64,000 nt of DNA from Halobiforma lacisalsi AJ5 (GCF_000226975.2 NZ_CP019285.1:4092001-4156000), one strand, 5' to 3'. Positions 36,074-45,315 are shown, counted from the stretch's first letter. Numbers and translations are program-made. The notes: generated by a model not told the origin, from the letters alone.

Positions 36074-37273
36074 ATGACCATGGACTTCACCGACCGCTTG
36101 ACTCGAGTCGAACCGTCCGCGACGCTCGCCATCTCCGCGCTCGCGACCGAACTGGAAAACGAGGGAGCCGACGTCGTCGACCTCTCCGTCGGCGAACCCG
36201 ACTTCCCGACGCCCGAAAACATCGTCGAGGCCGGAAAAGCAGCGATCGACGCCGGCCACACCGGCTACACCACCTCCGCCGGCATCATCGAACTGCGCGA
36301 GGCTATCGCCGAGAAACTCGCCGACGACGGCCTCGACCACGGCCCCGAGGAGATCATCGTCACCCCCGGCGCGAAGCAGGCGCTGTACGAGATCGTTCAG
36401 GCGCTGGTCGAGGACGGCGACGAGGTCGTCCTGCTCGACCCCGCCTGGGTCTCCTACGAGGCGATGGTCAAGATGGCCGGCGGCTCGCTCTCCCGCGTCG
36501 ACCTCTCGGAGCACGACTTCCAGCTCGAGCCCGCGCTCGATGACCTCGCCGACGCAGTGTCGGACGAGACCGAACTGCTCGTCGTCAACTCGCCGTCGAA
36601 CCCCACGGGCGCAGTCTACTCCGACGCCGCGCTCGAGGGCGTCCGCGACCTGGCGGTCGAACACGACGTGACGGTGATCTCCGACGAGATCTACAAGGAG
36701 ATCACCTACGGCGTCGAACAGACGAGCCTCGGCACGCTCGAGGGGATGGCAGACCGCACCGTGACGGTCAACGGCTTCTCGAAGGCCTACTCGATGACCG
36801 GCTGGCGGCTGGGCTACTTCGCCGGCCCCGAGGACCTGATCGACCAGGCCGGCAAACTCCACAGCCACTCCGTCTCGTCGGCCGCGAACTTCGTCCAGCA
36901 CGCCGGCGTCGAAGCCCTCGAGAACACCGACGAGGCCGTCGAGGAGATGGTCGCAGCCTTCGAGGAGCGTCGCGATCTGGTCGTCGACCTGCTCGACGAC
37001 CACGGCGTCGACGTCGCGGTGCCCGACGGTGCGTTCTACATGATGCTGCCCGTAGACGACAGCGAGGCGCTACGCGCCGCGGAAGATGCGAGCGGCGACC
37101 AGCCGCGAGCCGACGATCAGGCCTGGTGCGAGGGCGCACTCGAGGACGCCCACGTCGCCACCGTCCCCGGCAGCGCCTTCGGGACGCCCGGCTACGCGCG
37201 GATCTCCTATGCCGCGAGCGAGGAGCGACTCGAGGAAGGGATCGAGCGACTGGCCGACGAAGGCTACCTGTAA
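36074..37273 (+). CDS. PLP-dependent aminotransferase, aspartate family
   Basis: This encodes a 399-aa fold-type I class-I aminotransferase. Residues include the NPTG motif (VVNSPSNPTGAVYSD), the Asp that binds the pyridine N (VISDEIYKEITY), the Schiff-base Lys in TVNGFSKAYSMTGWRLGY and the C-terminal Arg in FGTPGYARISYA that binds the substrate carboxylate. It probably transaminates aspartate or another dicarboxylate/aromatic amino acid; specificity is not resolved. ATG 36080 is an alternative start. Confidence 0.92.
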   Translation: MTMDFTDRLTRVEPSATLAISALATELENEGADVVDLSVGEPDFPTPENIVEAGKAAIDAGHTGYTTSAGIIELREAIAEKLADDGLDHGPEEIIVTPGAKQALYEIVQALVEDGDEVVLLDPAWVSYEAMVKMAGGSLSRVDLSEHDFQLEPALDDLADAVSDETELLVVNSPSNPTGAVYSDAALEGVRDLAVEHDVTVISDEIYKEITYGVEQTSLGTLEGMADRTVTVNGFSKAYSMTGWRLGYFAGPEDLIDQAGKLHSHSVSSAANFVQHAGVEALENTDEAVEEMVAAFEERRDLVVDLLDDHGVDVAVPDGAFYMMLPVDDSEALRAAEDASGDQPRADDQAWCEGALEDAHVATVPGSAFGTPGYARISYAASEERLEEGIERLADEGYL

Positions 37274-37327
37274 CCGACCACCGGCCGTCCAGTATCGGCC
37301 ACTGCGAACCGGCCCCTTGTCCTGACG

Positions 37328-37335
37328 TTTATATA
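37328..37335 (+). promoter_or_regulatory. TATA box of the HNH gene
   Basis: TTTATATA is centred about 35 nt before ATG 37367. This is one of the best TATA matches in the window. Confidence 0.6.
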
Positions 37336-37366
37336 CCGTCCCGAGGCCAGTCGCTCCGAGTCCCCG

Positions 37367-38146
37367 ATGGGAACGGAGACGAACCCCGACGTCGGAACGA
37401 CGTGTCCGACCTGCGGCCGCGAACTCGAGACCCAACGGGGCGTTCGCCAGCACCACACCAAAGTCCACGGCGAACCGCTCCCGAACCGAACCTGCAAGGG
37501 CTGTGGGGCGGCGTTCTACGACCCGAAATCCCGCCGCTCGTACTGCGACGACTGCGACCCGAACGCGGGCGAACACAACGGGAACTGGAAGGACGCGAAG
37601 GAGACGGCGTCCTGTACGATCTGCGGGGCGGAGTTTTCGTACTACCCGTCGTCGAAGGATGGGGTCTACTGCCCGTCCTGTGTCGACGCAGCCGACGGGC
37701 TACTCCCGGAGAAATACCCCGAAAAAGGTGAGCGAGTAACGGAGCCGTGTCGTGCCTGCGGGACCGACCTCGAGGTCCGACCGAAGCGAGTCGAGAAGCG
37801 GGAGCGAGGCGTCTTCTGTACGCTCGAGTGTTACGGGGAGTGGCTCTCGGAGCACGTCGTCGGTCCTGCCCATCACCAGTGGGAGGGCGGTCCGATCGAG
37901 TACGGCCGGCAGTGGTGGCGCGTGCGCCGACGGGCCCTCGAACGCGACGACCATGAGTGTCAGCATTGCGGCGCGACGAGGGAGGAGATCGGTCGGAATC
38001 CGGACGTTCACCACCTCGAGCCGGTTCGATCGTTCGATCGACCCGAGGAAGCGCATACGCTTTCAAACGTGGTGGCGCTCTGTCGACGGTGTCATCGGCG
38101 CGCCGAAGCCGGGGCGATAACGGTTACACCTCACGACGAAAAGTAA
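37367..38146 (+). CDS. HNH endonuclease with multiple zinc fingers
   Basis: This encodes a 259-aa protein. At least four CxxC-type zinc knuckles lie in the first 170 residues (CPTCGRELETQRGVRQHHTKVH, a C2H2-like finger, then CKGCGAAF, CTICGAEF, CRACGTDL with partners). The HNH domain is at the end: WRVRRRALERDDHECQHCGATREEIG, then DVHHLEPVRSF, then NVVALCRRCHRRAE, giving the His-His-Asn-type metal site and Cys zinc clamp. It may be a homing or restriction nuclease. It lies 35 bp upstream of an intron-containing tRNA followed by a tandem repeat, a context suggesting a mobile origin. Confidence 0.88.
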   Translation: MGTETNPDVGTTCPTCGRELETQRGVRQHHTKVHGEPLPNRTCKGCGAAFYDPKSRRSYCDDCDPNAGEHNGNWKDAKETASCTICGAEFSYYPSSKDGVYCPSCVDAADGLLPEKYPEKGERVTEPCRACGTDLEVRPKRVEKRERGVFCTLECYGEWLSEHVVGPAHHQWEGGPIEYGRQWWRVRRRALERDDHECQHCGATREEIGRNPDVHHLEPVRSFDRPEEAHTLSNVVALCRRCHRRAEAGAITVTPHDEK

Positions 38147-38181
38147 CACTATTGTGCCGCGGTCCTCTACTCGAGCAGTGA

Positions 38182-38284
38182 AGTCCCGTGGTGTAGTGGC
38201 CAATCATATGGGCCTTTGGACGTGTTCGGTTTCGGCCGTCACGGAAGACAGCCCATGACGGCGGTTCGAATCCGCCCGGGACTA
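38182..38284 (+). tRNA. tRNA-Gln(TTG) with 30-nt intron
   Basis: The acceptor AGTCCCG pairs with CGGGACT (38277-38283), with discriminator A 38284. The anticodon stem TGGGC/GCCCA encloses the loop CTTTGG-A with anticodon TTG at 38216-38218, and the T arm is GGCGG-TTCGAAT-CCGCC. A 30-nt intron (38220-38249) follows position 37, the usual archaeal site; its cgtg/cacg pair can form the bulge-helix-bulge for the splicing endonuclease. A small intron in tRNA-Gln is known in haloarchaea. Confidence 0.93.
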
Positions 38285-38486
38285 CTTTTGCGCCGAACAA
38301 CCTCGTGAGGCGCAAATATCCTCGGCGGTTCGAACCCAGAGGACGAGCGGATTCGAGTCCTCGCGGTTCGAATCCGCCCGGGACTACTTCTGCTGCGAGC
38401 AATTCCGCGAGCGGCAAATATTTTCGTGGATTCGGGTCCGGAAGACGAGGGGATTCGAACCTTCCCGGTTCGAATTCGCCTGAGAC
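38261..38486. repeat. 102-bp tandem repeat derived from the tRNA-Gln 3' end
   Basis: The T-arm/acceptor end of tRNA-Gln (gcggttcgaatccgcccg..., 38261) recurs at 38363 identically over at least 29 bases, and again in diverged form at 38465, giving a strict 102-bp period. The spacer parts of units one and two are similar (gcgcaaatatcctcg against ggcaaatattttcg). Unit one contains the hairpin TTGCGCC/GGCGCAA after the tRNA, which could terminate its transcript. The copies lack 5' tRNA halves, so they are not tRNA genes. Confidence 0.85.
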
Positions 38487-38541
38487 CCAATTGAGAACGA
38501 CCCTTTTCCTCCGATCGGGAAACAGGGAGTGTTCCCGGACC

Positions 38542-39174
38542 TCACTCGTCGGGGGACACCTCGACCGACGGCGAATCGCGCTTCGACTCGAGCGTCGTCG
38601 TCACCAGTTCGCCGTACTCCGCGGCGGAGAGGTCCCCGTCGTTGTACCGGTGGGCCCAGTCGGCGTGGACCTCCGCCGATCCGTACGAGGCTGGCGCGCC
38701 GTCCAAGATCGTTATCCCGAGCGTGACTGCGTCGTACCCGGAGTCGACCAGTGCAGCGAACGCACCCGCGATCGGCCCGATGTCGTGGAGGTTCCCTTCC
38801 GCGTACAGTCGCGTGTTGACGTACTCGACCTCGAGGACGTCCTGCGAGCGGTCGACGGACTCGATCTCGAGTGCGTAGTCGTCGAACGCGTCCGCGAACT
38901 CCTCCTCGTCGGTGATCGTCTCGTCGGCGACGGCTTCGATGCGTTCCTCGAGGACTTCGGTCCGTTCCCGCACGGGAAGCGAGGGCGTGAGTTCTGACAC
39001 GGGCCATTTGCGGTTGGACGGGAACTCTTCGCCGACGTCTTCCGTGCAGCCGGCGAGTAGCCAGAGCCCCCCAACGCTGCCCCAGCGGAGCAATTGCCGT
39101 CGTGTCGATGTCGTTCTCGTCCCGCCGCGTGCGAACGATCCGGAGTCCGACTCCGACTCCGAGTTCGAGTACAT
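38542..39174 (-). CDS. Tat-type haloarchaeal lipoprotein of unknown function
   Basis: This encodes a 210-aa protein. The N-terminus reads STRRQLLRWGSVGGLWLLAGC, a twin-arginine signal with a lipobox Cys, so it is likely lipid-anchored on the cell surface. The mature part is acidic with no motif I know; a hydrophobic stretch (IGPIAGAFAALVDSGYDAVTLGITIL) is reminiscent of a folded alpha/beta core. It diverges from the antiporter gene. Confidence 0.75.
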   Translation of the reverse strand: MYSNSESESDSGSFARGGTRTTSTRRQLLRWGSVGGLWLLAGCTEDVGEEFPSNRKWPVSELTPSLPVRERTEVLEERIEAVADETITDEEEFADAFDDYALEIESVDRSQDVLEVEYVNTRLYAEGNLHDIGPIAGAFAALVDSGYDAVTLGITILDGAPASYGSAEVHADWAHRYNDGDLSAAEYGELVTTTLESKRDSPSVEVSPDE

Positions 39175-39268
39175 GGAACGTCTTCGGCCACCGCCGGGCA
39201 AAGGGATTGGTTCTGCAAGCGCCTGCACCGCACTCAAGGACGCCGTTACCGTGTGTTGGGAGACATCG

Positions 39269-40531
39269 ATGGCGTTCGAGTTGTACGAGATATTGTTGGT
39301 ACTGTTGGGTATCGTCCTGTTCGGCGTGGCCGTGTTGCCGCGACTCGTCTCCGATCGGGCCATCTCGATGCCCATGTTCTTCGTCGGGTTCGGGATCGTC
39401 GCGTTCAGCCTCCCGATCGGTGTTCCGCCGCCGGACCCGCTCGAGCAGGGGCACGCGACCGAGCGCCTCGCGGAGTTCGGCGTCATCGTCGCGCTGATGG
39501 CGGTCGGGTTGAAGATCGACCGCGTCCCGGGGCTGCGCGCCTGGGCGTCGACGTGGCGACTGCTCGCCATCACGATGCCGCTCTCGATCGCCGGCGCGGC
39601 GCTGCTGGGTTGGTGGTACGTCGGACTGTTTCTGCCGACGGCGATCCTGCTCGGGGCCTGCATCGCGCCGACGGACCCGGTCCTGGCGTCCGAAGTGCAG
39701 GTCGCGGACCCCGGTGAGGGAAACGAGTCAGAACGCCGGGCCGACGTAGAGGGGAAAGAGGACGAAGTCAGGTTCGCGCTCTCGTCCGAGGCTGGGCTCA
39801 ACGACGGGTTCGCGTTCCCGTTCACGAACCTGGCGCTCGCGATCGCGCTCGTCGGCCTCGCGCCCGGCAACTGGATCGGCGAGTGGCTGCTGATCGACGT
39901 CGCGTACAAGATCGCGGCCGGCGCGCTCCTGGGCGTCGTCCTCGGCCGGATAACGGCGTGGGCGGTCTTCCTGACGAACCCCGACACGCAGATCGCCCGC
40001 TCGGTTCAGGGGCTCGAGGCGATCGCCGGGACGCTGTTCGTCTACGGGATCACGGAACTGGCCGGCGGCTACGGCTTCATCGCCGTCTTCGTCGCTGCGG
40101 TGGCGATCCGGGACTACGAGCGCTCCCACGACTACAACGAGGCCCTCCACGAGATCAGCGAACTTGCGGAACAGACGGTGATGGCGATCATCATGCTCTT
40201 GTTCGGCGGGGCGATCGCCGGCGGGTTGCTCGAGGCGCTGACGGTCGAGGGGGCGATCGCCGCGGTGGCGATCGTGTTCCTGGTGCGACCGTTCGCCGGG
40301 GTCGTCGGCATGCTCGGGTTCGAGCGCGCGTGGGCGGAACGGGCGACGATCGCCTTCTTCGGCATTCGGGGGATCGGCTCGTTCTACTACCTCGCGCACG
40401 GACTGAACGAGGGGGCGTTCGCGGACGCCGACCTCGTGTGGGCGGTGGTCGGCGCGGTGATCGTGATCTCGATCGTCGTCCACGGGGTGACGGCGACGCC
40501 GGTGATCGATCGGTTGACGGGGTCGTCGTGA
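39269..40531 (+). CDS. Cation:proton antiporter, CPA1/NhaP type
   Basis: This encodes a 420-aa membrane protein of about 12 helices starting at ATG 39269. The ion-binding motif is GACIAPTDPVLASEV, where the T-D-P Asp is the unwound-helix aspartate, and the ND-type site is in SEAGLNDGFAFPF, where the Asn-Asp pair marks the CPA1 electroneutral Na+/H+ group. A charged loop (about residues 150-175, rich in Glu/Arg) is inserted between them. It should export sodium in exchange for protons. Confidence 0.92.
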   Translation: MAFELYEILLVLLGIVLFGVAVLPRLVSDRAISMPMFFVGFGIVAFSLPIGVPPPDPLEQGHATERLAEFGVIVALMAVGLKIDRVPGLRAWASTWRLLAITMPLSIAGAALLGWWYVGLFLPTAILLGACIAPTDPVLASEVQVADPGEGNESERRADVEGKEDEVRFALSSEAGLNDGFAFPFTNLALAIALVGLAPGNWIGEWLLIDVAYKIAAGALLGVVLGRITAWAVFLTNPDTQIARSVQGLEAIAGTLFVYGITELAGGYGFIAVFVAAVAIRDYERSHDYNEALHEISELAEQTVMAIIMLLFGGAIAGGLLEALTVEGAIAAVAIVFLVRPFAGVVGMLGFERAWAERATIAFFGIRGIGSFYYLAHGLNEGAFADADLVWAVVGAVIVISIVVHGVTATPVIDRLTGSS

Positions 40532-40676
40532 CCGGTTTCGGGCCCGTCACGGGTTTAGCCCGAAGAACGTGAAATGGCCTCTCGGTCGCGAACCGCCGCG
40601 TTCGGGGGAACGTTGATGGGACGAGGCGTCGTCTCACTGAAAGGAATCCGCCGAGCGATCGGCATCGATCCTACGC

Positions 40677-43370
40677 ATGCCACCCGAGAACGCCTGCCCG
40701 GTCTGGCGACCGGACGACTGCGACGGTACGAGGTCCTGTCCGCCGCGGTGTCCGCGGTACGTGACCGACGACGGAACGAGTTGTACGGTGTACCCGCTCG
40801 AGGAGCGGTCGGACCGGATCGACCGTTCGGGACTGGAGTCGGAACCGGACATCCCGCCCGACGGATATCGTGACGGTGACCCGGCGCTGGTCGCGGTCGA
40901 CGACGGTGACCGGCCGCTCGCCTTCGGGTTCGCCGTCGCCGACGACGGGGCCGCCTCCGTCACGCTCGAGGCCGGGGCCGACCCGGAGGTCGGAACGGAA
41001 CTCGCCAGGCAACTCGTGGCTCGCCGCCGGGCCGACGACGGGTCCCCGGGCACCCTGTCGATCCGCGGGCCCCGGGCGTCGCTCTCGCGACTCGCGGCAG
41101 AACTCGGGGACGGTGGGACGTTCGTCGACCTCGAGTCCTCCGGGGCGGCCGACGAAACCGACTCCCGGGACGAGGAGGGCGTCCTCGAGGTCGACCTCGA
41201 GTCCCCCGGGGCGGCCCGGACCGGACACTCGCCGGCCCGCAGGGCGGACGTCGCCGCGCCGCGGGACGTCGGGGCGCTCGTCGATCCCGAGACCGTCGCC
41301 GTCGTCGGGGCGACCGACCGCGAGGGATCGATCGGCCGTCTGGTCGTAGAGAACCTCCGCGACGGGTTCGAGGGCGAGGTCGTCCCCGTCACCGACCGAC
41401 ACGAGTCGGTGCTGGGGCTCGAGACCGCCCCGTCGCTGTCGGCGCTTCGAGGCGACGTCGACCTCGCGGTCGTCGTCCTCCCCCGCGACGCAGCGCTCGA
41501 GGCCGTCCGCGAGGCCGGCGAGACGGGGGTCGACGCGGTGGCCGTCCTCTCGGCGGGCTTCGGCGAGAGCGACGACGAGGGTGCGAGCCGCGAAGCGGAA
41601 CTCCGGGAACTCGCCGCCGAACACGACCTCGCACTGATCGGGCCGAACGCGCTCGGGGTCGCCAGCACGCGCGGCGACATGAACGCGAGTTTCGCCCCCG
41701 AGATCCCGTCGGCCGGCGGCGTCTCGGTGCTGAGCCACTCGGGCGCGATGATCACCGCGATCCTCGACTGGGCCGACGCGGAGGGGGTCGGCGTCAGGGA
41801 CGTCGTCTCGCTGGGCAACGCCGCCGGACTCGACGAGGCGACGCTGTTGCGCCACTGGGGCCGGGACCCGGAGACGTCGGTCGTACTCGCCTACCTCGAG
41901 GACGTCTCGGACGGTCGGGCGTTCGTCGAGGCGGCCCGCGAGGTGACCGCGTCGACGCCGGTCGTGGCGCTGAAATCGGGGCGAAGCGAGGCCGGCCGGG
42001 AAGCCGCGGCCTCACACACGGGCGCGTTGCTCGGCGACGACGCGGGGTTCGACGCCGCGTTCGACGAGGCAGGCGTGATCCGCGTCGACTCCCAGCGCTC
42101 GCTGTACGACCTCGTCGCCCTGCTCGAGAGCCAGCCCCTGCCCGCGGGCGACCGCGTCGCCGTCGTGACGAACGCGGGCGGGCCCGGCGTCCTCGCGACC
42201 GACGCCGTCGCGGCGTCGGACCTCTCCCTCGCGGAGTTCGGCGCGGAAACCGAGCGGGAACTGGAACGGGCGCTCCCCGACGCCGCGAGCGCCGCGAACC
42301 CCGTCGACGTGCTCGGGGACGCCGACGTCGATCGGTTCGTCGACGCCCTCGAGACGGTTCTCGCCGCGCCCTCGGTCGACGCCGCGATCGTCGTCACGAC
42401 CCCACACCCGCTGGTCTCCCGGGCGGACCTCGCGCGGGCCGTCGGCGACGCCGGCCGGCGGTACGGAGTGCCCGTCGTCACCTGTTTCTCCGGCGGGCCG
42501 CTCGAGGGTCCCGTCCAGGACGCCCTCTCGGCGGCCGGCGTGCCGAACTACCCCGACGCGGAGCGGGCGGCGACGGCGCTCGGGGCGGCCGCCTCGTACG
42601 CGGCGGACCGTCGCGAACCCCGGACCCCGGCCGACCCCGTCGATGCGGACCACGAACGCGTCGAGTCGGCCGTTCGGGAGCGACTCCGCGCTGGCGAGAC
42701 TACCCTCGGGGTCGAGTCACTCGACGCGCTCGAGGCCTATGGCGTTTCGACCCCGGCCGCGACGCTCGCGACGACCCGGGCGGAAGCGGTCGATGCCGCC
42801 CGGGAGATCGGCGGGCCGGTCGCGATGAAGGCGGTGACGCCCGCGCTGTCGCACAAGACGGACGTCGGCGGCGTCGCCGTCGACGTTCCGCCCGACGAAG
42901 CCGGCGAGACCTACGACCGCCTGCGCGAGCGCGTGGCGTCGAACGCGCCCGGGGCGACCGTCCGGGGCGTCCTCGTCCAGGAGATGGCACCCGACGGCGT
43001 CGAGTGTCTGGTCGGCGTCACTCGCCACCCGCGGTTCGGTCCGCTGGTCACGTTCGGACTCGGCGGCGTGTTCGTCGAACACCTCGAGGACGTCGCCCAC
43101 GCGCTGGCACCCCTCTCGCGGTTCGACGCGGAGGAATTGATCCGATCCATCGAGGCCGACGGCGTGCTCGAGGGTGCCCGCGGTCGACCGCCGGCCGACG
43201 TCGACGCCCTCGGGGACGCGCTGGTCCGTCTCTCGTGGCTGGCCGTCGAACAGCCCGCGATCCGCGAACTCGAGGTCAACCCGCTCGTCGTCACCGGGGA
43301 CGACGCCCTCGCGGTCGACTTTCAGGCGGAACTTGAGGGGGCGGCGAGCGAGGCGACCGCCCGCGACTGA
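40677..43370 (+). CDS. ADP-forming acyl-CoA (acetate-CoA) ligase with extra N-terminal domain
   Basis: This encodes an 897-aa single-chain NDP-forming acyl-CoA synthetase. After about 195 extra residues come the CoA-binding domain (VAVVGATDREGSIGRLVVENL), the succinyl-CoA-ligase-like domains with the phospho-His loop (ASHTGALLGDD), and a C-terminal ATP-grasp domain (GPVAMKAVTPALSHKTDVGGV). Such enzymes make ATP from acetyl- or acyl-CoA. The N-terminal extension has four Cys at residues 7, 15, 21 and 25 and then a segment resembling a degenerate GNAT (LAFGFAVADDGAASVTL...VGTELARQLV). VDLESxGAA occurs twice in the linker. Confidence 0.88.
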   Translation: MPPENACPVWRPDDCDGTRSCPPRCPRYVTDDGTSCTVYPLEERSDRIDRSGLESEPDIPPDGYRDGDPALVAVDDGDRPLAFGFAVADDGAASVTLEAGADPEVGTELARQLVARRRADDGSPGTLSIRGPRASLSRLAAELGDGGTFVDLESSGAADETDSRDEEGVLEVDLESPGAARTGHSPARRADVAAPRDVGALVDPETVAVVGATDREGSIGRLVVENLRDGFEGEVVPVTDRHESVLGLETAPSLSALRGDVDLAVVVLPRDAALEAVREAGETGVDAVAVLSAGFGESDDEGASREAELRELAAEHDLALIGPNALGVASTRGDMNASFAPEIPSAGGVSVLSHSGAMITAILDWADAEGVGVRDVVSLGNAAGLDEATLLRHWGRDPETSVVLAYLEDVSDGRAFVEAAREVTASTPVVALKSGRSEAGREAAASHTGALLGDDAGFDAAFDEAGVIRVDSQRSLYDLVALLESQPLPAGDRVAVVTNAGGPGVLATDAVAASDLSLAEFGAETERELERALPDAASAANPVDVLGDADVDRFVDALETVLAAPSVDAAIVVTTPHPLVSRADLARAVGDAGRRYGVPVVTCFSGGPLEGPVQDALSAAGVPNYPDAERAATALGAAASYAADRREPRTPADPVDADHERVESAVRERLRAGETTLGVESLDALEAYGVSTPAATLATTRAEAVDAAREIGGPVAMKAVTPALSHKTDVGGVAVDVPPDEAGETYDRLRERVASNAPGATVRGVLVQEMAPDGVECLVGVTRHPRFGPLVTFGLGGVFVEHLEDVAHALAPLSRFDAEELIRSIEADGVLEGARGRPPADVDALGDALVRLSWLAVEQPAIRELEVNPLVVTGDDALAVDFQAELEGAASEATARD

Positions 43371-43546
43371 CCGGGAATCGACCGGGAATCGATCGCCGCT
43401 GACGGCTCGAGAATCTCGCCCGAGGGAGCCACGCTCGCCCGTCAGACCGGCCGCGTAAAACGTTCGAAAACGTCGGCAACCTCGAGAAATCAGCGTTGAT
43501 GACCGTCCCTTTATTAGACCGGCCGGTTCCCAGCTCCGAGCGCATC

Positions 43547-44140
43547 ATGACCTACGACCGCTCGTACCCCGCAACGATGGACCGCGAGACGGTCCAGTCG
43601 GTCGGAAAGCTCCTGCTTGCAACCCTCTCGGCGATATTACTGCTCTCGCTGCTCTCCGTGCTCCCCGGCGTCGGGCGCGTGATCCCGGGGACGCCGGTCA
43701 CGTTCGTCGCGGTCGTCGGCGCGGTCGTGACGGTTGCGATCGTCGGCTTGCTCCTGTGGTTAGCGCCCGCGCTCGCGTCGGTCGTGCGTTCGACGGTCGA
43801 CGGGCCGACGTCTGTCGTCGACGACGTCGCCTCGATCGTCCAGTTGTTCGTCGTCCTCGTGGCCGTCCTCGTCGCCCATCGCGGTCTCGAGCCCGCTATC
43901 GCCCCGTTGCTCGGGGGGCTTTCGTGGACGTTCGACGTGCTGTTCCTGGTACTGGCGCTGGGCCCGCTCGCGATCCTCGCGGCGCGGATCTACGTCTCGC
44001 TGGATCCGATCGCGGACCTGCTCGCCGATCGGATCGTCGCTGACGCTGACGCGAGCGACACCGAGACCGGACGCGCCGCGGGAGAGCCGAGTCGAAAAAC
44101 CGATGCCGACGACGAAACGACCCATACGGGAAGTGAGTAA
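43547..44140 (+). CDS. Haloarchaeal membrane protein, four helices
   Basis: This encodes a 197-aa protein with two hydrophobic helices (LLLATLSAILLLSLLSVLPG and FVAVVGAVVTVAIVGLLLWLA), then two more near residues 100-150, and a Thr/Asp-rich tail. Start 43547 is chosen because a TATA-like tttatta at 43510-43516 fits a leaderless transcript; an upstream in-frame ATG at 43499 would precede the promoter. The next membrane gene begins two bases after its stop, so they are cotranscribed. Function unknown. Confidence 0.75.
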   Translation: MTYDRSYPATMDRETVQSVGKLLLATLSAILLLSLLSVLPGVGRVIPGTPVTFVAVVGAVVTVAIVGLLLWLAPALASVVRSTVDGPTSVVDDVASIVQLFVVLVAVLVAHRGLEPAIAPLLGGLSWTFDVLFLVLALGPLAILAARIYVSLDPIADLLADRIVADADASDTETGRAAGEPSRKTDADDETTHTGSE

Positions 44141-44142
44141 TC

Positions 44143-44721
44143 ATGTCCGCTAACGCGAACGACGATCGATTCCCCGTTCCCGTCCTCGAGGGCGCGATCG
44201 CCGGCGTCGCCGCGTGGGTCGTCGGCTACGTCCTCACGTATCTGGTCGTCTCCGGAGAGGTCCGTGAATCCCCGCTCAACCGAGTGATCGAAGCCTTCAG
44301 CGGCGAACCGGCGACCTACGAGATGGTCGGCTGGGTGTTCTACAACGCCCATCTGGTCGAGACGGTGTTCCGTGACGTCCCGATCCTGGGGACCCAGGCC
44401 GCGTCGTACATCGGCGGCGAGGAAGGGTTCTCCCTCGTCCTGTTTGCGGTCCCGATCGGGCTGCTGTTCGCGTCCGGTATCGCCCTCGCCACCTACCGCG
44501 GCGCGTCGGAGGCGACGGAGGGCCTGGTCGTCGGCCTGGCGACAATACCTGGCTATCTCGTCCTCATGATCGCCGGCGTCTTCATCTTCGAGGTGACCGT
44601 CGGCGGCGCGAGCGGCGCACCCGACACGCTCCCGGCGATCGTCTTCGCGGGCGTGATCTACCCCGCGGTGTTCGCCGGGACCGGCGGCGTCGTCGGGGCC
44701 GTTCTCGGAGACCGGCCGTGA
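44143..44721 (+). CDS. Haloarchaeal membrane protein, five to six helices
   Basis: This encodes a 192-aa protein with hydrophobic helices starting at LEGAIAGVAAWVVGYVLTYLVV and a Gly-rich final pair (LPAIVFAGVIYPAVFAGTGGVVGAVLG). A middle loop carries YEMVGWVFYNAHLVETVF. It resembles uncharacterised haloarchaeal transporter-like membrane proteins; no function assigned. It follows the previous membrane protein with a two-base gap. Confidence 0.75.
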   Translation: MSANANDDRFPVPVLEGAIAGVAAWVVGYVLTYLVVSGEVRESPLNRVIEAFSGEPATYEMVGWVFYNAHLVETVFRDVPILGTQAASYIGGEEGFSLVLFAVPIGLLFASGIALATYRGASEATEGLVVGLATIPGYLVLMIAGVFIFEVTVGGASGAPDTLPAIVFAGVIYPAVFAGTGGVVGAVLGDRP

Positions 44722-44913
44722 CCATCGAACGCCGCCGTCACCGCCCCACCGTCCGAGGACGGTCGGCCCGCTGACGGCGTTCGTCCGCGATCCTTTCGCC
44801 GCGACGTGACGGATCGGGTCGAACCGCCCGCCTCGCCCGCCGAACGTGGATTATTAACCACTATCGTTTTCCCGAACCAAACCTATTCACCCCTCGAGCG
44901 TCTAGTACGGACG

Positions 44914-45315
44914 ATGACCAGATCCGACGCCGATACCGGGACCGGTACCGACGCGGACGCCGACGACGAGGAGTCGCTCCGCGAACGCGTCGAGCAGTGG
45001 CTCAGCCGCGAGATGCCGATCATCCAGATGCACGGGGGGACGAGTGCCGTCAGGAAGGCCGACCCCGACTCCGGCGAAGTCGTCGTCGAACTCGGCGGCG
45101 GCTGCAAGGGATGTTCGGTCAGCGACGTCACCACGGGTAACATCGAGGCTGAACTCATCAAGTGGCCCGAAGTCGAGGAAGTCACGGTTCGCGTCCCGGA
45201 CGCCCGCGACACCCTCGGCGGCCCCGACCAGCCGGAATCGATCATGGGTGTCGACCGGACCGAGGGCGGCCGCGGCGACTGGGGGTCGTCGAACCCGGGC
45301 AAGGACCACCTCTAA
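44914..45315 (+). CDS. NifU C-terminal domain (Nfu-type) iron-sulfur carrier
   Basis: This encodes a 133-aa protein starting at ATG 44914. The Nfu signature GGGCKGCSVSDVT with its C-x2-C motif lies in the middle and coordinates a transferable [4Fe-4S] cluster between two monomers. The flanking IIQMHGGTSAVRKAD and VTVRVPDA fit the alpha/beta Nfu fold. It delivers Fe-S clusters to apoproteins such as the Nuo ferredoxin subunits. The C-terminal tail is Gly/Asp-rich. Confidence 0.92.
   Translation: MTRSDADTGTGTDADADDEESLRERVEQWLSREMPIIQMHGGTSAVRKADPDSGEVVVELGGGCKGCSVSDVTTGNIEAELIKWPEVEEVTVRVPDARDTLGGPDQPESIMGVDRTEGGRGDWGSSNPGKDHL

Noticed and set aside
38363-38486. Second and third tRNA-like sequences
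   Set aside because: Only the T-arm and acceptor 3' side is present; no 5' acceptor, D arm or anticodon arm can be folded.
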